64,000 bases of DNA from Micromonospora tarapacensis (GCF_019697375.1 NZ_JAHCDI010000003.1:62001-126000); one strand, 5' to 3'. Shown: positions 1 to 7,097, counted from the first letter of the stretch. Program-made: numbers and translations. The notes: generated by a model not told the origin, from the sequence alone.

Positions 1-2
1 AC

Positions 3-485
3 CGCAAGGCCGTCCCGCCGGGCGCGGCTGGTGAGGTCTTCACCAACGAGGCGGGCGGATCGATGCGCCGCACCGTGTTTCGCGCCTGGATCTGGCGACC
101 GGCGCTCGTGCGCGCTGGACTTCTCGGCCAGGTCGTCCAGGTCGGCCCCCGCGCGTGGCGTGCGACCTGGCGCGATCGCAGCGGCAGTGAAGTCAGCGAG
201 GAACTTGCCAACCGCCGGGTAGCCCGCGCTCGCGTCTCTCGCATGGCGCAAGGTGGGCTGCGGTTCCATGACCTGCGGCACTCGTACGCGACGTGGCTCA
301 TCACGGACGGCGTGCCGGTCAACGACGTGGCCCGGGTGATGGGGCACGAGCAGATCTCGACCACGCTCGACCGCTACACGCACGCCTTCGAGGCCGGCGC
401 TGACCGGGTGCGGGAGTCGTTCGCTGACTTTCCGCTGACTTCCGAAGAGAACGACGACCAGGACGGCGGGACGGCAGTGGCGTAA
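3..485 (+). CDS. Tyrosine recombinase (integrase) of an upstream element, 3' part only
   Basis: The gene enters from outside the window and its last 160 codons are seen. The reading frame is open from the first complete codon. The catalytic C-terminus of a phage-type integrase is clear: an HDLRHSYATW motif (His and Arg of box II, from base 267), a GHEQ motif, and the nucleophile Tyr in LDRYTH (base 375). The tail is acidic and non-conserved, as is common. A strong hairpin terminator follows, and 75 bases after the stop lies a copy of the 45-bp tRNA-Pro attachment core. In this element class int sits beside its attachment site, so I infer that this integrase belongs to a second element integrated at the same tRNA to the left. 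The protein differs clearly from the integrase at 10810-12335. The family is certain; that the element is functional is not. Confidence 0.85.
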   Translation, partial: RKAVPPGAAGEVFTNEAGGSMRRTVFRAWIWRPALVRAGLLGQVVQVGPRAWRATWRDRSGSEVSEELANRRVARARVSRMAQGGLRFHDLRHSYATWLITDGVPVNDVARVMGHEQISTTLDRYTHAFEAGADRVRESFADFPLTSEENDDQDGGTAVA

Positions 486-517
486 ACCAATGAGCTAGAT
501 CGCGCCAGATATGGCAA

Positions 518-550
518 AAGGCCAGGTGAGATGCCTTCTCACCTGGCCTT
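518..550. terminator. Strong hairpin terminator after the left integrase
   Basis: Arms AAGGCCAGGTGAG (518-530) and CTCACCTGGCCTT (538-550) pair perfectly over 13 bp with a 7-base loop. A-rich sequence precedes the hairpin and TT ends it, so it could stop transcription from both sides. It lies between the integrase stop and the attachment core and would insulate the two neighbouring elements. Confidence 0.75.
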
Positions 551-559
551 GCCTATCTC

Positions 560-604
560 GGTCGGGGTGGCCGGATTCGAACCGACGACCTCTTCGTCCC
601 GAAC
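560..604. repeat. Left attachment site (3' half of tRNA-Pro)
   Basis: These 45 bases are identical to 12439-12483. They cover the tRNA from the anticodon loop through the T arm and acceptor end to the CC of the CCA tail, but lack the 5' half, so this copy cannot make a tRNA. The identity stops exactly at base 559 (C here, T in the right copy) and base 605. It is the left end of the AICE and at the same time the right end of whatever element carries the integrase at 3-485. Confidence 0.92.
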
Positions 605-702
605 TAGGTCAAGGTCACTTTTTGACATGGACCTCTGGCTATTCCTGCTGGTCAGGGTGTTGGTGCTTGTTGGTTTGGCGAGGTGTCGAAAGCGTCTCCG
701 GG

Positions 703-732
703 CAAGATCGTCTCCCCATTCTCTCCCAGGAC
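703..732 (+). repeat. Candidate integrase arm-type site, left copy
   Basis: This 30-base segment matches 12341-12370 at 26 of 30 positions in the same orientation. Within each copy the motif TCTCCC occurs twice, about one helical turn apart. In the circular form of the element the two copies would flank the 45-bp core, at about 98 bp on one side and 68 bp on the other, as arm sites of tyrosine recombinases do. Confidence 0.55.
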
Positions 733-796
733 GAGGGGCCCGTACTTGGCTCCTACCGGTACCGGCATCCCGTCGCGCAGGCTCCGCCCTGCCGGG

Positions 797-860
797 CCGC
801 GCCGACCTGGTCCAGGTGGAGCGCCCCACTGGACGTACGACCTGGACCAGGTCGGCGCGG
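797..860. repeat. Perfect 21-bp inverted repeat, candidate transfer or replication site
   Basis: Bases 797-817 and 840-860 are exact reverse complements, with 22 bases between them. Each arm itself holds a near-palindrome (ACCTGG-N-CCAGGT). It lies in non-coding DNA at the left end of the AICE. AICE transfer proteins bind short repeats in a cis-acting transfer locus, and this is one candidate. A protein-binding operator or a bidirectional terminator is possible too. Confidence 0.5.
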
Positions 861-947
861 TCTGGTGGCCTCTGGTGGGCGACGGGTCCCCGGTCGCAGC
901 CGGGGCATCCCAGAGTCGCCGAGGGTCCGGGGCGAGTAGCCCCGGCC

Positions 948-998
948 GCCGGAGGCCATCCCCGGGTCGTAGGGCCGGAGGCCCTGCCCGCCGGAGGC
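948..998 (+). repeat. Three GCCGGAGGC repeats
   Basis: The 9-mer GCCGGAGGC occurs at 948-956, 974-982 and 990-998 in the same direction, within 51 bases of non-coding DNA. TraB-type translocases of Streptomyces plasmids recognise short direct repeats (TRS), so the cluster is a candidate recognition site. GC-rich chance repetition cannot be excluded. Confidence 0.35.
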
Positions 999-1085
999 GA
1001 GGTCCTCGCCGCCTGGGAAGCTCTGATGTGCTCCCGTCACGATCTGTGCTTTCCCGCTCACAGTGGCGTCGCTACCTTGATACGT

Positions 1086-1430
1086 ATGGATGAACCGGAC
1101 TGGGACGAGCAGGAGCGGGGCGAACCTGACTGGGTCTACGACCCACCGGCCGAGGAGGACGGGTACGACCTGGCCGACACGGGCGCCGGTCCCAAGAGCC
1201 ACCCCGTTGGGATCGCGAAGATCCGGCAGCATCACCCGAAGGCGTACCGCCTGTGGACACGTCAGGCTGACTCGGAGCTGATGAAGGGCTACCTGGCCGG
1301 TCGCAGCATTGACGAGCTGGCCGTGTCTTTCGAGCGGCAATCAAGCGCCGTCCAGCGACGCCTTGAGCGGCTGGCCTTCGTCGAGTTGAGTCGACATCGC
1401 ACTGTGCCAGGTGCGCCCGAGCCGGGCTGA
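1086..1430 (+). CDS. Small acidic protein with helix-turn-helix-like segment
   Basis: The ATG at 1086 gives 114 residues. Residues 1-32 are very acidic. Residues 63-96 read as a helix-turn-helix of the kind found in sigma-70 region 4-like proteins (a GRSIDELA turn followed by SSAVQRRLERL). There is no Shine-Dalgarno sequence; TTGATA lies only a few bases upstream, so a leaderless transcript is possible. A hairpin terminator follows the stop. I do not recognise a named family. The position at the AICE end suggests an element-encoded DNA-binding regulator, which is inference. The open frame continues upstream, but that part looks like translated repeats and I excluded it. Confidence 0.6.
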   Translation: MDEPDWDEQERGEPDWVYDPPAEEDGYDLADTGAGPKSHPVGIAKIRQHHPKAYRLWTRQADSELMKGYLAGRSIDELAVSFERQSSAVQRRLERLAFVELSRHRTVPGAPEPG

Positions 1431-1761
1431 CCCAACCGATCCTCCATGCCCTGCGCTGAGTTCCAAGCGGCGCAGGGCATCTGTGCGTCCGACTGCCGGT
1501 CCGCCGTTGCCGCAGGCATAAGGCGGAACCGGCAGGGGTCCGGCTACGCGGCCCGAAGGGCCGCCTTGAAGACGTATGGAAAGTTCTCACCGGGCCGACA
1601 CCAGCACAATTTAGGGTGCGCTTCTCTGGTCTACGGACGCCAAGTGCCGGCTCGCGCCCTGGTGCGTGGTGCCACACCGACTCACCCTGCGCCCTGACGA
1701 GCATGCCCGAGAGCGGCTCTGTCGTCCAAGCGGATGCCGCTCGACCTCGCTCGCTCCGAGC
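1431..1761. other. 331-bp gap with convergent gene ends
   Basis: The stretch separates the rightward HTH gene from the leftward cargo operon. Apart from the hairpin at 1447-1481 I see no gene, repeat or recognisable site. A short open frame starts inside the hairpin, but it has no ribosome-binding site or recognisable product. Confidence 0.5.
1447..1481. terminator. Hairpin terminator
   Basis: ATGCCCTGCGC (1447-1457) pairs perfectly with GCGCAGGGCAT (1471-1481) across a 13-base loop. It lies 16 bases after the stop of the 1086 gene. There is no T-tract, as usual for actinobacterial terminators. Confidence 0.65.
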
Positions 1762-2763
1762 CTAGGACTGTGGAATTAGCCTGGCCCCGCGACCGCCTCC
1801 GAGCAGACGACGGATGCTGTCGACGGAAGCTGCGCAGCGAAAGCCGGTGTCGTCATCCAACATATCGGCCGACGCATCGTTGAAGATGGAGGGCGTGCAG
1901 CGAAGAAACGGGCTTGTGAAGGCGCTTCCTTTTAGCTCGTATCTGCCAGTAGTTGATCCCGTTGCACACCACTCCCAGACGTTGCCACATAGGTCATACA
2001 CCCCGTATTGGCTTACGCCGCTGGCGTAAGTGCTAACCGGGGTAGTACTTCGGATTCCGCTCTCCCGACAATTGCACTTGGCCGGCGTTCGCTGGCTCCC
2101 CCACGGGTAGATATCACCTCGGGTGCCCCGGGCGGCTTTTTCCCACTGGTGGGAGGTGGGAAGCTCCTTCCCTGCCCAACGACAATAGGAATCGGCGTCG
2201 CGCCAGGTCACGAAGACTACCGGGTGACTGAGCTGATTGGCGGGAGGGCTGCCGTCAAGCCAATGCTGAGGAGCGTTAGCCTGAGTTGCGGCTACGTATC
2301 GGGCATAGTCAGCATTGGTGGTGGGGTAGATGTCCATGTAGAAAGCTGGGAGGTAGATGGGCTCGTTCCGGTCCCCCGCGAAGAACACTCCCGCCTCGAC
2401 TAACGTCATCAGCTTGCCGTCGATCGGATGCCTGATGTGGTTCTCGTCTCCGGCCGGTGTCGACACTTCGTCGTTCACCTCGGATTGTTTGACGGCAGGC
2501 CCAGGGCCGGCAGGCCGATCGGCTGTGAGGTCGAGCTCCCGGGCAAACCGCTCTTGAACTTCCTGGCTGGAAGCAGCGAGTGATGTGTCTAAAGCAGACT
2601 GGTTGACTGGTCTGGGAACGAGGTTTTCGCCGCCCGCCTCCCACTTCGACACCATGCGCTCGCTGATGCCGAGATGTCCGGCGAACTCACGGAGGCTCAT
2701 GCGCTTCGCTTTTCGCAGGACGCGGACCTCGCGTCCAGACCACCGTTGGACCGTGATCGCCAT
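1762..2763 (-). CDS. XRE helix-turn-helix fused to an FGE-sulfatase (SUMF1-like) domain
   Basis: The protein has 333 residues. Residues 10-45 form an XRE-type HTH (MSLREFAGHLGISERMVSKWE). A Pro- and Ser-containing linker follows to about 105, then an FGE-sulfatase/C-lectin-fold domain to about 320, with the family signatures PVVFVTWRDADSYCRWAG, PTSHQWEKAARG, YDLCGNVWEWC and a final DDTGFRCA. True formylglycine-generating enzymes carry a Cys pair (C-x4-C) for copper just before the end; here only one Cys (LRCTPSIFND) is visible, so the domain may bind rather than oxidise. It follows the aminotransferase gene by 18 bp, on the same strand, with a GGAG upstream of the ATG. It is cargo on the AICE. 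I infer a sensor-regulator that may control its own operon; no substrate can be named. Confidence 0.8.
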   Translation of the reverse strand: MAITVQRWSGREVRVLRKAKRMSLREFAGHLGISERMVSKWEAGGENLVPRPVNQSALDTSLAASSQEVQERFARELDLTADRPAGPGPAVKQSEVNDEVSTPAGDENHIRHPIDGKLMTLVEAGVFFAGDRNEPIYLPAFYMDIYPTTNADYARYVAATQANAPQHWLDGSPPANQLSHPVVFVTWRDADSYCRWAGKELPTSHQWEKAARGTRGDIYPWGSQRTPAKCNCRESGIRSTTPVSTYASGVSQYGVYDLCGNVWEWCATGSTTGRYELKGSAFTSPFLRCTPSIFNDASADMLDDDTGFRCAASVDSIRRLLGGGRGARLIPQS

Positions 2764-2781
2764 AGCTCGCGGCTCCGTACC

Positions 2782-3564
2782 TCATAGGGGCTCGGCTGGG
2801 ATCGCCTCGTACTCCTTGCATAGATCATCTAGGATCGCGTGCTCGGTTGGCAACTCGACGTCATCGATCTGGCTGATCGGCCGCATGCCGAACGTGACGT
2901 TGGTAGCGAACGCTGCTTCCATCCCGCGAAGGTCTGCAAGGTTGACCGGGGCAAGGATGGTGTGGTCGTGGACCTGCTGGAGTAGGCGCATCGTTACGCC
3001 TGGCAGAACCTCCGCGTTGGGCCACACCACGTCAGCACCATCGAAGAAGCCGAGATTCCATGTGGGACCTTCGGAAAGGTAGCCATCGGCGTCGCTAAAG
3101 ACGGCGTCGTCGAAGCCGGTGAGCTGGGCGGCACGACGGTGCCACAGCGCTCCAAACAGCCCGATGTGCTTTGCCTCGGGAAGGTCACGGGTGTAGGTCC
3201 TGGACTGGACACGCAGCGGAGGCAACGGCAGCGTGCTGGCTTCCCGCAGGGTCACCAGTACGCCGGGATAGCTGGGGCTGCGGCTGGGACTGGCCATGTC
3301 AAGACCTGGATCGAACACAGTGACCCGTGCAGCGAATAAGCCGTCACGATCGTCGAGGGCCTGGTGCACATACTGGCGTATGAGGCCACGGTCCAGCTCG
3401 ACGGCAAACAGCTTCCGGCAGTCTCGTACCAACCGCTCTAGGTGGTGTGAAAGCCCTCGGACGCACCCGTTCTCGACTCGCATGGACGTGAAGTGCCCGT
3501 AGTTGATCAGGGCAAGGGACTGAAGTTCCTTGGGCGTGATCGGGGTGCCGTTCAGCTCTGCCAT
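2782..3564 (-). CDS. Class IV aminotransferase (PLP-dependent)
   Basis: The protein has 260 residues from the ATG at 3564; a GTG at 3588 would add eight residues and neither start has a clear ribosome-binding site. The fold-type IV family (branched-chain aminotransferase, D-amino acid transaminase, aminodeoxychorismate lyase) is shown by the PLP lysine region (LPEAKHIGLFG), GFDDAVFSDADGYLSEG, a TWNLGFF strand and LPGVT near 205. The substrate loop does not match one subfamily strongly enough to choose between transaminase and lyase. It is the first gene of a two-gene operon with the XRE/FGE protein. It is not a normal AICE backbone gene. I take it as the metabolic or effector half of a cargo pair. 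Three GTTCAGC direct repeats lie upstream. Confidence 0.82.
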   Translation of the reverse strand: MAELNGTPITPKELQSLALINYGHFTSMRVENGCVRGLSHHLERLVRDCRKLFAVELDRGLIRQYVHQALDDRDGLFAARVTVFDPGLDMASPSRSPSYPGVLVTLREASTLPLPPLRVQSRTYTRDLPEAKHIGLFGALWHRRAAQLTGFDDAVFSDADGYLSEGPTWNLGFFDGADVVWPNAEVLPGVTMRLLQQVHDHTILAPVNLADLRGMEAAFATNVTFGMRPISQIDDVELPTEHAILDDLCKEYEAIPAEPL

Positions 3565-3605
3565 AGGAGCAAGTCTCGCAGGCCGCACGGGCTGAATCGG
3601 CCAAG

Positions 3606-3659
3606 GTTCAGCGGGAGTTCAGCGCTGGGGCAGCGCGGAGAAGTTCAGTGCTGAGGCAG
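3606..3659 (-). promoter_or_regulatory. Direct repeats upstream of the cargo operon
   Basis: GTTCAGC/T occurs at 3606, 3617 and 3643. The longer copies, 3617-3633 and 3643-3659, agree at 15 of 17 positions and are 26 bp apart. They lie 40-95 bases upstream of the aminotransferase start, where an operator would be. The XRE-domain protein of the same operon is the natural candidate to bind them; this is inference. Confidence 0.45.
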
Positions 3660-3720
3660 TTACGGGGCGTGGCTGACGCGAGAGAAGTCCGCGATTCTCG
3701 ATGCATGGACAGAGAAGCGA

Positions 3721-3954
3721 TCAGCTTGACCGTTTGGGTCCGGGAGATGCGGGCGGCACGCCGTGCTCGCGGGCAAGCCGACGGACATAGGTCGCCGTGA
3801 AGGGTGACAGGCGTACGACTTCGGTCGGGCTGATGTTCGCCCGGAGCGCTTGGATGACCGCACTGATTGTCTCTTGCCGCGCCTCCTCCTGGGCGGCTTC
3901 GGCGGTTCGATAGCGCCTGGTAGCGGCGGCGAGCTGCTGGCGAGGATCGGTCAC
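3721..3954 (-). CDS. Small helix-turn-helix regulator
   Basis: From a GTG at 3954 the protein has 77 residues; a TTG just before it is an alternative. The first 38 residues are helical and charged. Residues 40-66 resemble a DNA-binding helix pair (ISPTEVVRLSPFTATYVRRLAREHG), as in small regulators of actinobacterial mobile elements. It is divergent from the membrane-protein gene at 4045, and a perfect palindrome lies 10-32 bases upstream of the start. No Shine-Dalgarno sequence is seen. The upstream extension of the frame is the mirror of the opposite gene and is not real. I infer an autoregulator of the transfer operon. Confidence 0.65.
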   Translation of the reverse strand: MTDPRQQLAAATRRYRTAEAAQEEARQETISAVIQALRANISPTEVVRLSPFTATYVRRLAREHGVPPASPGPKRSS

Positions 3955-3963
3955 CAAGAGAGA

Positions 3964-3986
3964 GTACCGCAACTTACTTGCGGTAC
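3964..3986. promoter_or_regulatory. Palindromic operator between divergent genes
   Basis: GTACCGCAA (3964-3972), a 5-base spacer and TTGCGGTAC (3978-3986) form a perfect 9-9 palindrome. It sits between the start of the leftward HTH gene (3954) and the rightward transfer operon (4045). The placement fits the operator of a KorSA/GntR-like switch for AICE transfer genes. The binding protein is not known from sequence. Confidence 0.65.
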
Positions 3987-4044
3987 TGCCTGTCGTATCG
4001 CTACTCTGTTGCGCAACACCGTTTCCTATCGATTGGAGTGTCTG

Positions 4045-4893
4045 ATGAACCGAGGACTGTTCAACACACGCCCGGTGGGCGCGGTGACGCTGGTGGAGAC
4101 GCCGGTGTCGCGGTCGTACGCGCAGAAGGCTCGGGTGGCGTTCGTCGTCGTGGCGGCGTCGGTCGCGCTGGTGGTGTCCGCTACCGCGTCGGTGGCGCTG
4201 CCGCTGGTGCTCGCGGTGGTGGTGGGGCTGTTGTCGGGCGGGGTGTGCGGCCTGGTGGTCGCGTGTGTGGTCCGGGTGTGGCCGGCGTTGCGGGTGCTGT
4301 GGTGGTGGGCGGTCGAGATCGTTTCTGCGGTCACGCTGTTCGTGGGCATGGCGTACCTGTCTCGGGCGACGCATCCGGCGGTGCCGCTGGTGCTCCTGGC
4401 GGTGGTGCTGGGTGTGGTCTTCGGTGTCGGTCGGCTTCGTCGGCGGGTGTCGGCGTGGGTGTGGTGCGTGGTGGTGCGGCATCGGCTGCGGTTGTGCTTC
4501 GCGGAGTTCATCCGGTCGGCGTCGCGGCTGCATCCGGGTCGGTTGCCGCTGATTCTGTGGGCGCGGCCGACGCCGGCCGGGGAGCGGGTGTGGGTGTGGC
4601 TGCGGCCGGGCCTGGATCTGATGGACCTGGACGGCAAGGCGGACAAGCTCGCGGTGGCTTGCTGGGCGGGTGAGGCGCGGATGGTTCGTGCGTCAGCCCG
4701 GCATGCCGCGCTGGTGCGGGTCGACATCACCCGTCGTGACCCGCTGACCGGCTTGGTGGCCTCACCGCTGTCGGCCTGGGTGACGTGGATGCGCGACGAG
4801 AACGCCCCGGTGTCCCCGGCTGTGCCGCCGCTGGGCCTGGACCTGCTGGACGTGCCGGAGCCGGCACCGGAGCAGCGCAACCCGCGCCGCTGA
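4045..4893 (+). CDS. AICE membrane protein, SpdB-like
   Basis: The ATG at 4045 follows a GGAG at 4034, which decides the start; the open frame upstream is not used. The protein has 282 residues. Four hydrophobic segments lie at about 30-48, 50-75, 84-103 and 110-127, followed by a basic stretch (GRLRRRV) and a soluble C-terminal half without motifs I recognise. Proteins of this kind stand before the FtsK-like gene in many AICEs and are thought to help spread the element along the mycelium. It begins the rightward backbone operon, under the palindrome at 3964-3986. Confidence 0.7.
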   Translation: MNRGLFNTRPVGAVTLVETPVSRSYAQKARVAFVVVAASVALVVSATASVALPLVLAVVVGLLSGGVCGLVVACVVRVWPALRVLWWWAVEIVSAVTLFVGMAYLSRATHPAVPLVLLAVVLGVVFGVGRLRRRVSAWVWCVVVRHRLRLCFAEFIRSASRLHPGRLPLILWARPTPAGERVWVWLRPGLDLMDLDGKADKLAVACWAGEARMVRASARHAALVRVDITRRDPLTGLVASPLSAWVTWMRDENAPVSPAVPPLGLDLLDVPEPAPEQRNPRR

Positions 4894-4902
4894 ACCAAGA
4901 CT

Positions 4903-4926
4903 CACACGCCCTGACCGGGGCGTGTG
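4903..4926 (+). terminator. Hairpin between membrane gene and ssb
   Basis: CACACGCCC (4903-4911) pairs with GGGCGTGTG (4918-4926) over 9 bp with a 6-base loop, 10 bases after the stop at 4893. It may be a partial terminator or attenuator, because the next gene runs in the same direction and has its own strong ribosome-binding site. Confidence 0.5.
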
Positions 4927-4978
4927 CGGTGACCGCCACGAGGGCGGCTCACCTCCAACAATCTCGAAGGAGATCGCA

Positions 4979-5422
4979 ATGGCAAACGACACGACCGTGA
5001 CGGTGGTCGGGAACCTGACCGCCGACCCGGAGCTGCGGTTCACCCCGGCCGGGGTGGCGCTGGTGAAGTTCACCGTGGCGTCCACGCCTCGGGTGTTCGA
5101 CCGCAGCTCGGGCGAGTACCGCGACGGTGACCCGCTGTTCCTGACCTGCACCGCGTGGCGGGACCTGGCCGAGCACATCGCCGAGTCCCTCGCCAAGGGC
5201 ACCCGTGTGGTGGTGGCCGGGCGGCTGCGGCTGTCGCGGTGGGAGAACGAGCAGGGCGAGAAGCGCTCCGCGTACGGCCTGGACGTGGACGAGGTCGGCC
5301 CGTCGCTGCGGTTCGCCACCGCGACGGTGAAGAAGATGGCCCGCACCCGTAACGGGGACGGGTTCACTCCGGAGACGCCGGCGGATGACCCGTGGTCGAC
5401 CGCCGCGCCGGCGGTGGGCTGA
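4979..5422 (+). CDS. ssb: Single-stranded DNA-binding protein
   Basis: The ATG at 4979 follows AAGGAG (4967-4972). The protein has 147 residues with an OB fold over about 1-110, showing VTVVGNLTADPELRFTP, the FTVAS strand, DPLFLTCTAWRDLAEH and the VVVAGRLRLSRWE strand. The C-terminus lacks the acidic DDIPF tip of housekeeping SSB, ending in a short Pro/Ala tail. The shorter form suggests a specialised SSB for the element, protecting single-stranded DNA during rolling-circle-like replication. Its stop overlaps the ATG of the translocase gene by one base, so the two are translationally coupled. Confidence 0.92.
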   Translation: MANDTTVTVVGNLTADPELRFTPAGVALVKFTVASTPRVFDRSSGEYRDGDPLFLTCTAWRDLAEHIAESLAKGTRVVVAGRLRLSRWENEQGEKRSAYGLDVDEVGPSLRFATATVKKMARTRNGDGFTPETPADDPWSTAAPAVG

Positions 5423-6264
5423 TGTCGACGCTGACCGTTTCCGCCGTACCGGGTGGCATGCCCGCTGACCCGTCCGTGTCGATCTTCGACCCGGTGCATG
5501 TCGGGGTGGACGAGTTCGGCCACCCGGTGCGGGTCCCACTGATCTACCGCAACTTGTTGATCGGTGGGGAACCGGGCGGCGGCAAGTCGACCCTGCTGAA
5601 CCTGATCGTGGCTCACGCCGCCCTGTCGCTGGACTGCCGGCTGTGCCTGCTCGACGGCAAGCAGGTCGAGTTGGGTCAGTGGAAGAGCTGCGCTGACGTG
5701 TTCGTCGGCCCGGACATCACGCATGCCCTGGCCACGCTGCGACGGATGCAGATCGTGATGGACAACCGGTACGCCTACCTGGAAGTGGCCGGCCGCCGGA
5801 AGACCCAACGCGATGACGTGTTCAGCCCGATCCTGGTCGCGATTGATGAGATCGCCTATTTCTCGGCCACCGTCGGGGACAAGAAGACCCGGGAGGACTT
5901 CGCGGGTCTGCTGCGGGACCTGGTGGCTCGGGGCCGGGCGGTCGGCATCATCGTCGTCGCGGCGACGCAACGCCCCTCGTCCGACATCATCCCCACCTCG
6001 CTGCGGGACCTGTTCGCGTGGCGGTGTGCCTTCCGGTGCACCACCAACGTGTCCTCCGACATCGTGCTGGGGCACGGGTGGGCCGATCGTGGCTGGTCGT
6101 CCAACACGGTCAGTCCGACCAATCCCGGTGTGGGCCTGCTCATCGCCGAGGGCGGCATCCCGCAACTGATCAAAGCCGCGTACCTGGATGACGCGGCCTG
6201 CGCCCGGATCGCCATCCACGCCGCCCGCATGCGGGCTGACCGCAGCAAGGAGCGTGCGGCATGA
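5422..6264 (+). CDS. FtsK/SpoIIIE-type DNA translocase, conjugation protein
   Basis: The ATG at 5422 overlaps the ssb stop. The protein has 280 residues. Walker A is GEPGGGKST (49-57) and Walker B is ILVAIDE (137-143), followed by VVAATQRPSSDIIP, the usual FtsK sensor motif. The protein is short and has no obvious membrane segment, unlike chromosomal FtsK, but agrees with the compact translocases of AICEs. In pSAM2-type elements one such ATPase is the only transfer protein needed and moves double-stranded DNA between hyphae. No separate winged-helix gamma domain is evident, so DNA recognition may come from another protein. ATGA overlap with the next gene. Confidence 0.88.
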   Translation: MSTLTVSAVPGGMPADPSVSIFDPVHVGVDEFGHPVRVPLIYRNLLIGGEPGGGKSTLLNLIVAHAALSLDCRLCLLDGKQVELGQWKSCADVFVGPDITHALATLRRMQIVMDNRYAYLEVAGRRKTQRDDVFSPILVAIDEIAYFSATVGDKKTREDFAGLLRDLVARGRAVGIIVVAATQRPSSDIIPTSLRDLFAWRCAFRCTTNVSSDIVLGHGWADRGWSSNTVSPTNPGVGLLIAEGGIPQLIKAAYLDDAACARIAIHAARMRADRSKERAA

Positions 6265-6590
6265 GTATCCGTATCCGCCCCCGGTCGGCCACGTCGCCAA
6301 CCTGGCCCGCCACCGACGACCACCTGCCGCACCCGGACTGGTGCGCCCGAGGGCACGCCTGCGGCCTGGGCGAGCACCGGGCGCAGCCGGTCACGCTCCG
6401 GGTTCCCGGTCACGGTGTGGTGGTCCTGACCCGCGTGCTGGCCGCCGACGGTCGTCAGCACGCCGAGATCCGCACCCGCATCAGCCTCGCGGCCGGCGAC
6501 GCAGGGGCCCGGGCGCATCTGATGCGGATCGTCACCGAGTTCGACGCGGCCCTGAGGCGGATGGTCCGCCTCCAGCGCCGAACGCCATAG
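6261..6590 (+). CDS. Small conserved AICE protein with Cys/His cluster
   Basis: The start overlaps the translocase stop (ATGA). The 109 residues include a Cys/His cluster near residue 28 (PDWCARGHACGLGEHR), which could bind a metal, followed by a beta-rich part and an Arg-rich end. I do not recognise a defined family. Its coupling to the translocase suggests a transfer-related or regulatory helper; this is position-based inference only. Confidence 0.65.
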   Translation: MSIRIRPRSATSPTWPATDDHLPHPDWCARGHACGLGEHRAQPVTLRVPGHGVVVLTRVLAADGRQHAEIRTRISLAAGDAGARAHLMRIVTEFDAALRRMVRLQRRTP

Positions 6591-6680
6591 AAACGGGCCG
6601 GCAGCACCGGGATTCGCCCTGGAAAAGCACCCCGGACGCCGCCGACCCGCCCCATCAACAGCCCGGAAGGAGCTGCCGTC

Positions 6681-7097
6681 ATGCACGCTACCCAAAACGA
6701 GGTCGCCGAGCAGGTGACCACCCCGGCCCGCACGCTGCGGGACGCCGCCCTGTACCTGTCCCGCCACGGCTGGACGCAGGGCGCCTACTACGACGCCACG
6801 TCGGGGTCGTTCACGCCCCCGGCCTGTCTGGTCGGTGCGGTCGGCATGGTCTGCTACGGCGGACCGGTCGACGCCCCGGCGCAGATGTTCGACGCCCCCG
6901 AGTTCGCCGACTTCGAGTCCGCGTTGGTTCACCTTGACCGGCACTTGGACGCGGTAGTCAGCGACGACGAGTACAAGTCCGGGTTCGACACTGTCTACGA
7001 CTTCAACGACGCCAAGGACCGCACCTCTGGCGAGGTGATCGCGGTCCTGCGGGCGGCAGCGAACGAGTGGGACCGCACCAACGGCGGTGCGGCATGA
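6681..7097 (+). CDS. DUF6197 family protein
   Basis: The ATG at 6681 follows AAGGAG. The protein has 138 residues and matches the general form of DUF6197 proteins: a helical start (LRDAALYLSRHGWTQGAYYD), then CLVGAV and an acidic C-terminal half ending in AANEWDR. These are common on Streptomyces and Micromonospora elements and have no known biochemical role. The stop overlaps the ATG of the next gene (ATGA). Confidence 0.7.
   Translation: MHATQNEVAEQVTTPARTLRDAALYLSRHGWTQGAYYDATSGSFTPPACLVGAVGMVCYGGPVDAPAQMFDAPEFADFESALVHLDRHLDAVVSDDEYKSGFDTVYDFNDAKDRTSGEVIAVLRAAANEWDRTNGGAA

Larger units (their letters stand above)
605..1085. other. 481-bp repeat-rich non-coding left end of the AICE
   Basis: I see no convincing gene here. 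The stretch carries one integrase arm-type repeat (703-732), a 21-bp perfect inverted repeat (797-860), a TCTGGTGG pair 10 bp apart (861 and 871) and three GCCGGAGGC copies (948-998). The composition shifts towards G+C-rich short repeats between 780 and 1010. Such a dense set in a non-coding end fits cis-acting sites for integration and transfer. Confidence 0.6.

Noticed and set aside
560..604. Second tRNA-Pro gene
   Set aside because: Only the 3' half is present; the acceptor 5' strand, D arm and 5' side of the anticodon stem are missing, so it is an attachment-site copy.
1446..1697. Open frame in the gap after the HTH gene
   Set aside because: It starts inside a terminator hairpin, has no ribosome-binding site and no recognisable or compositionally coding product.
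1762..2763. Diversity-generating retroelement target
   Set aside because: The FGE/C-lectin fold fits, but there is no reverse transcriptase and no template repeat of its 3' end in the element.
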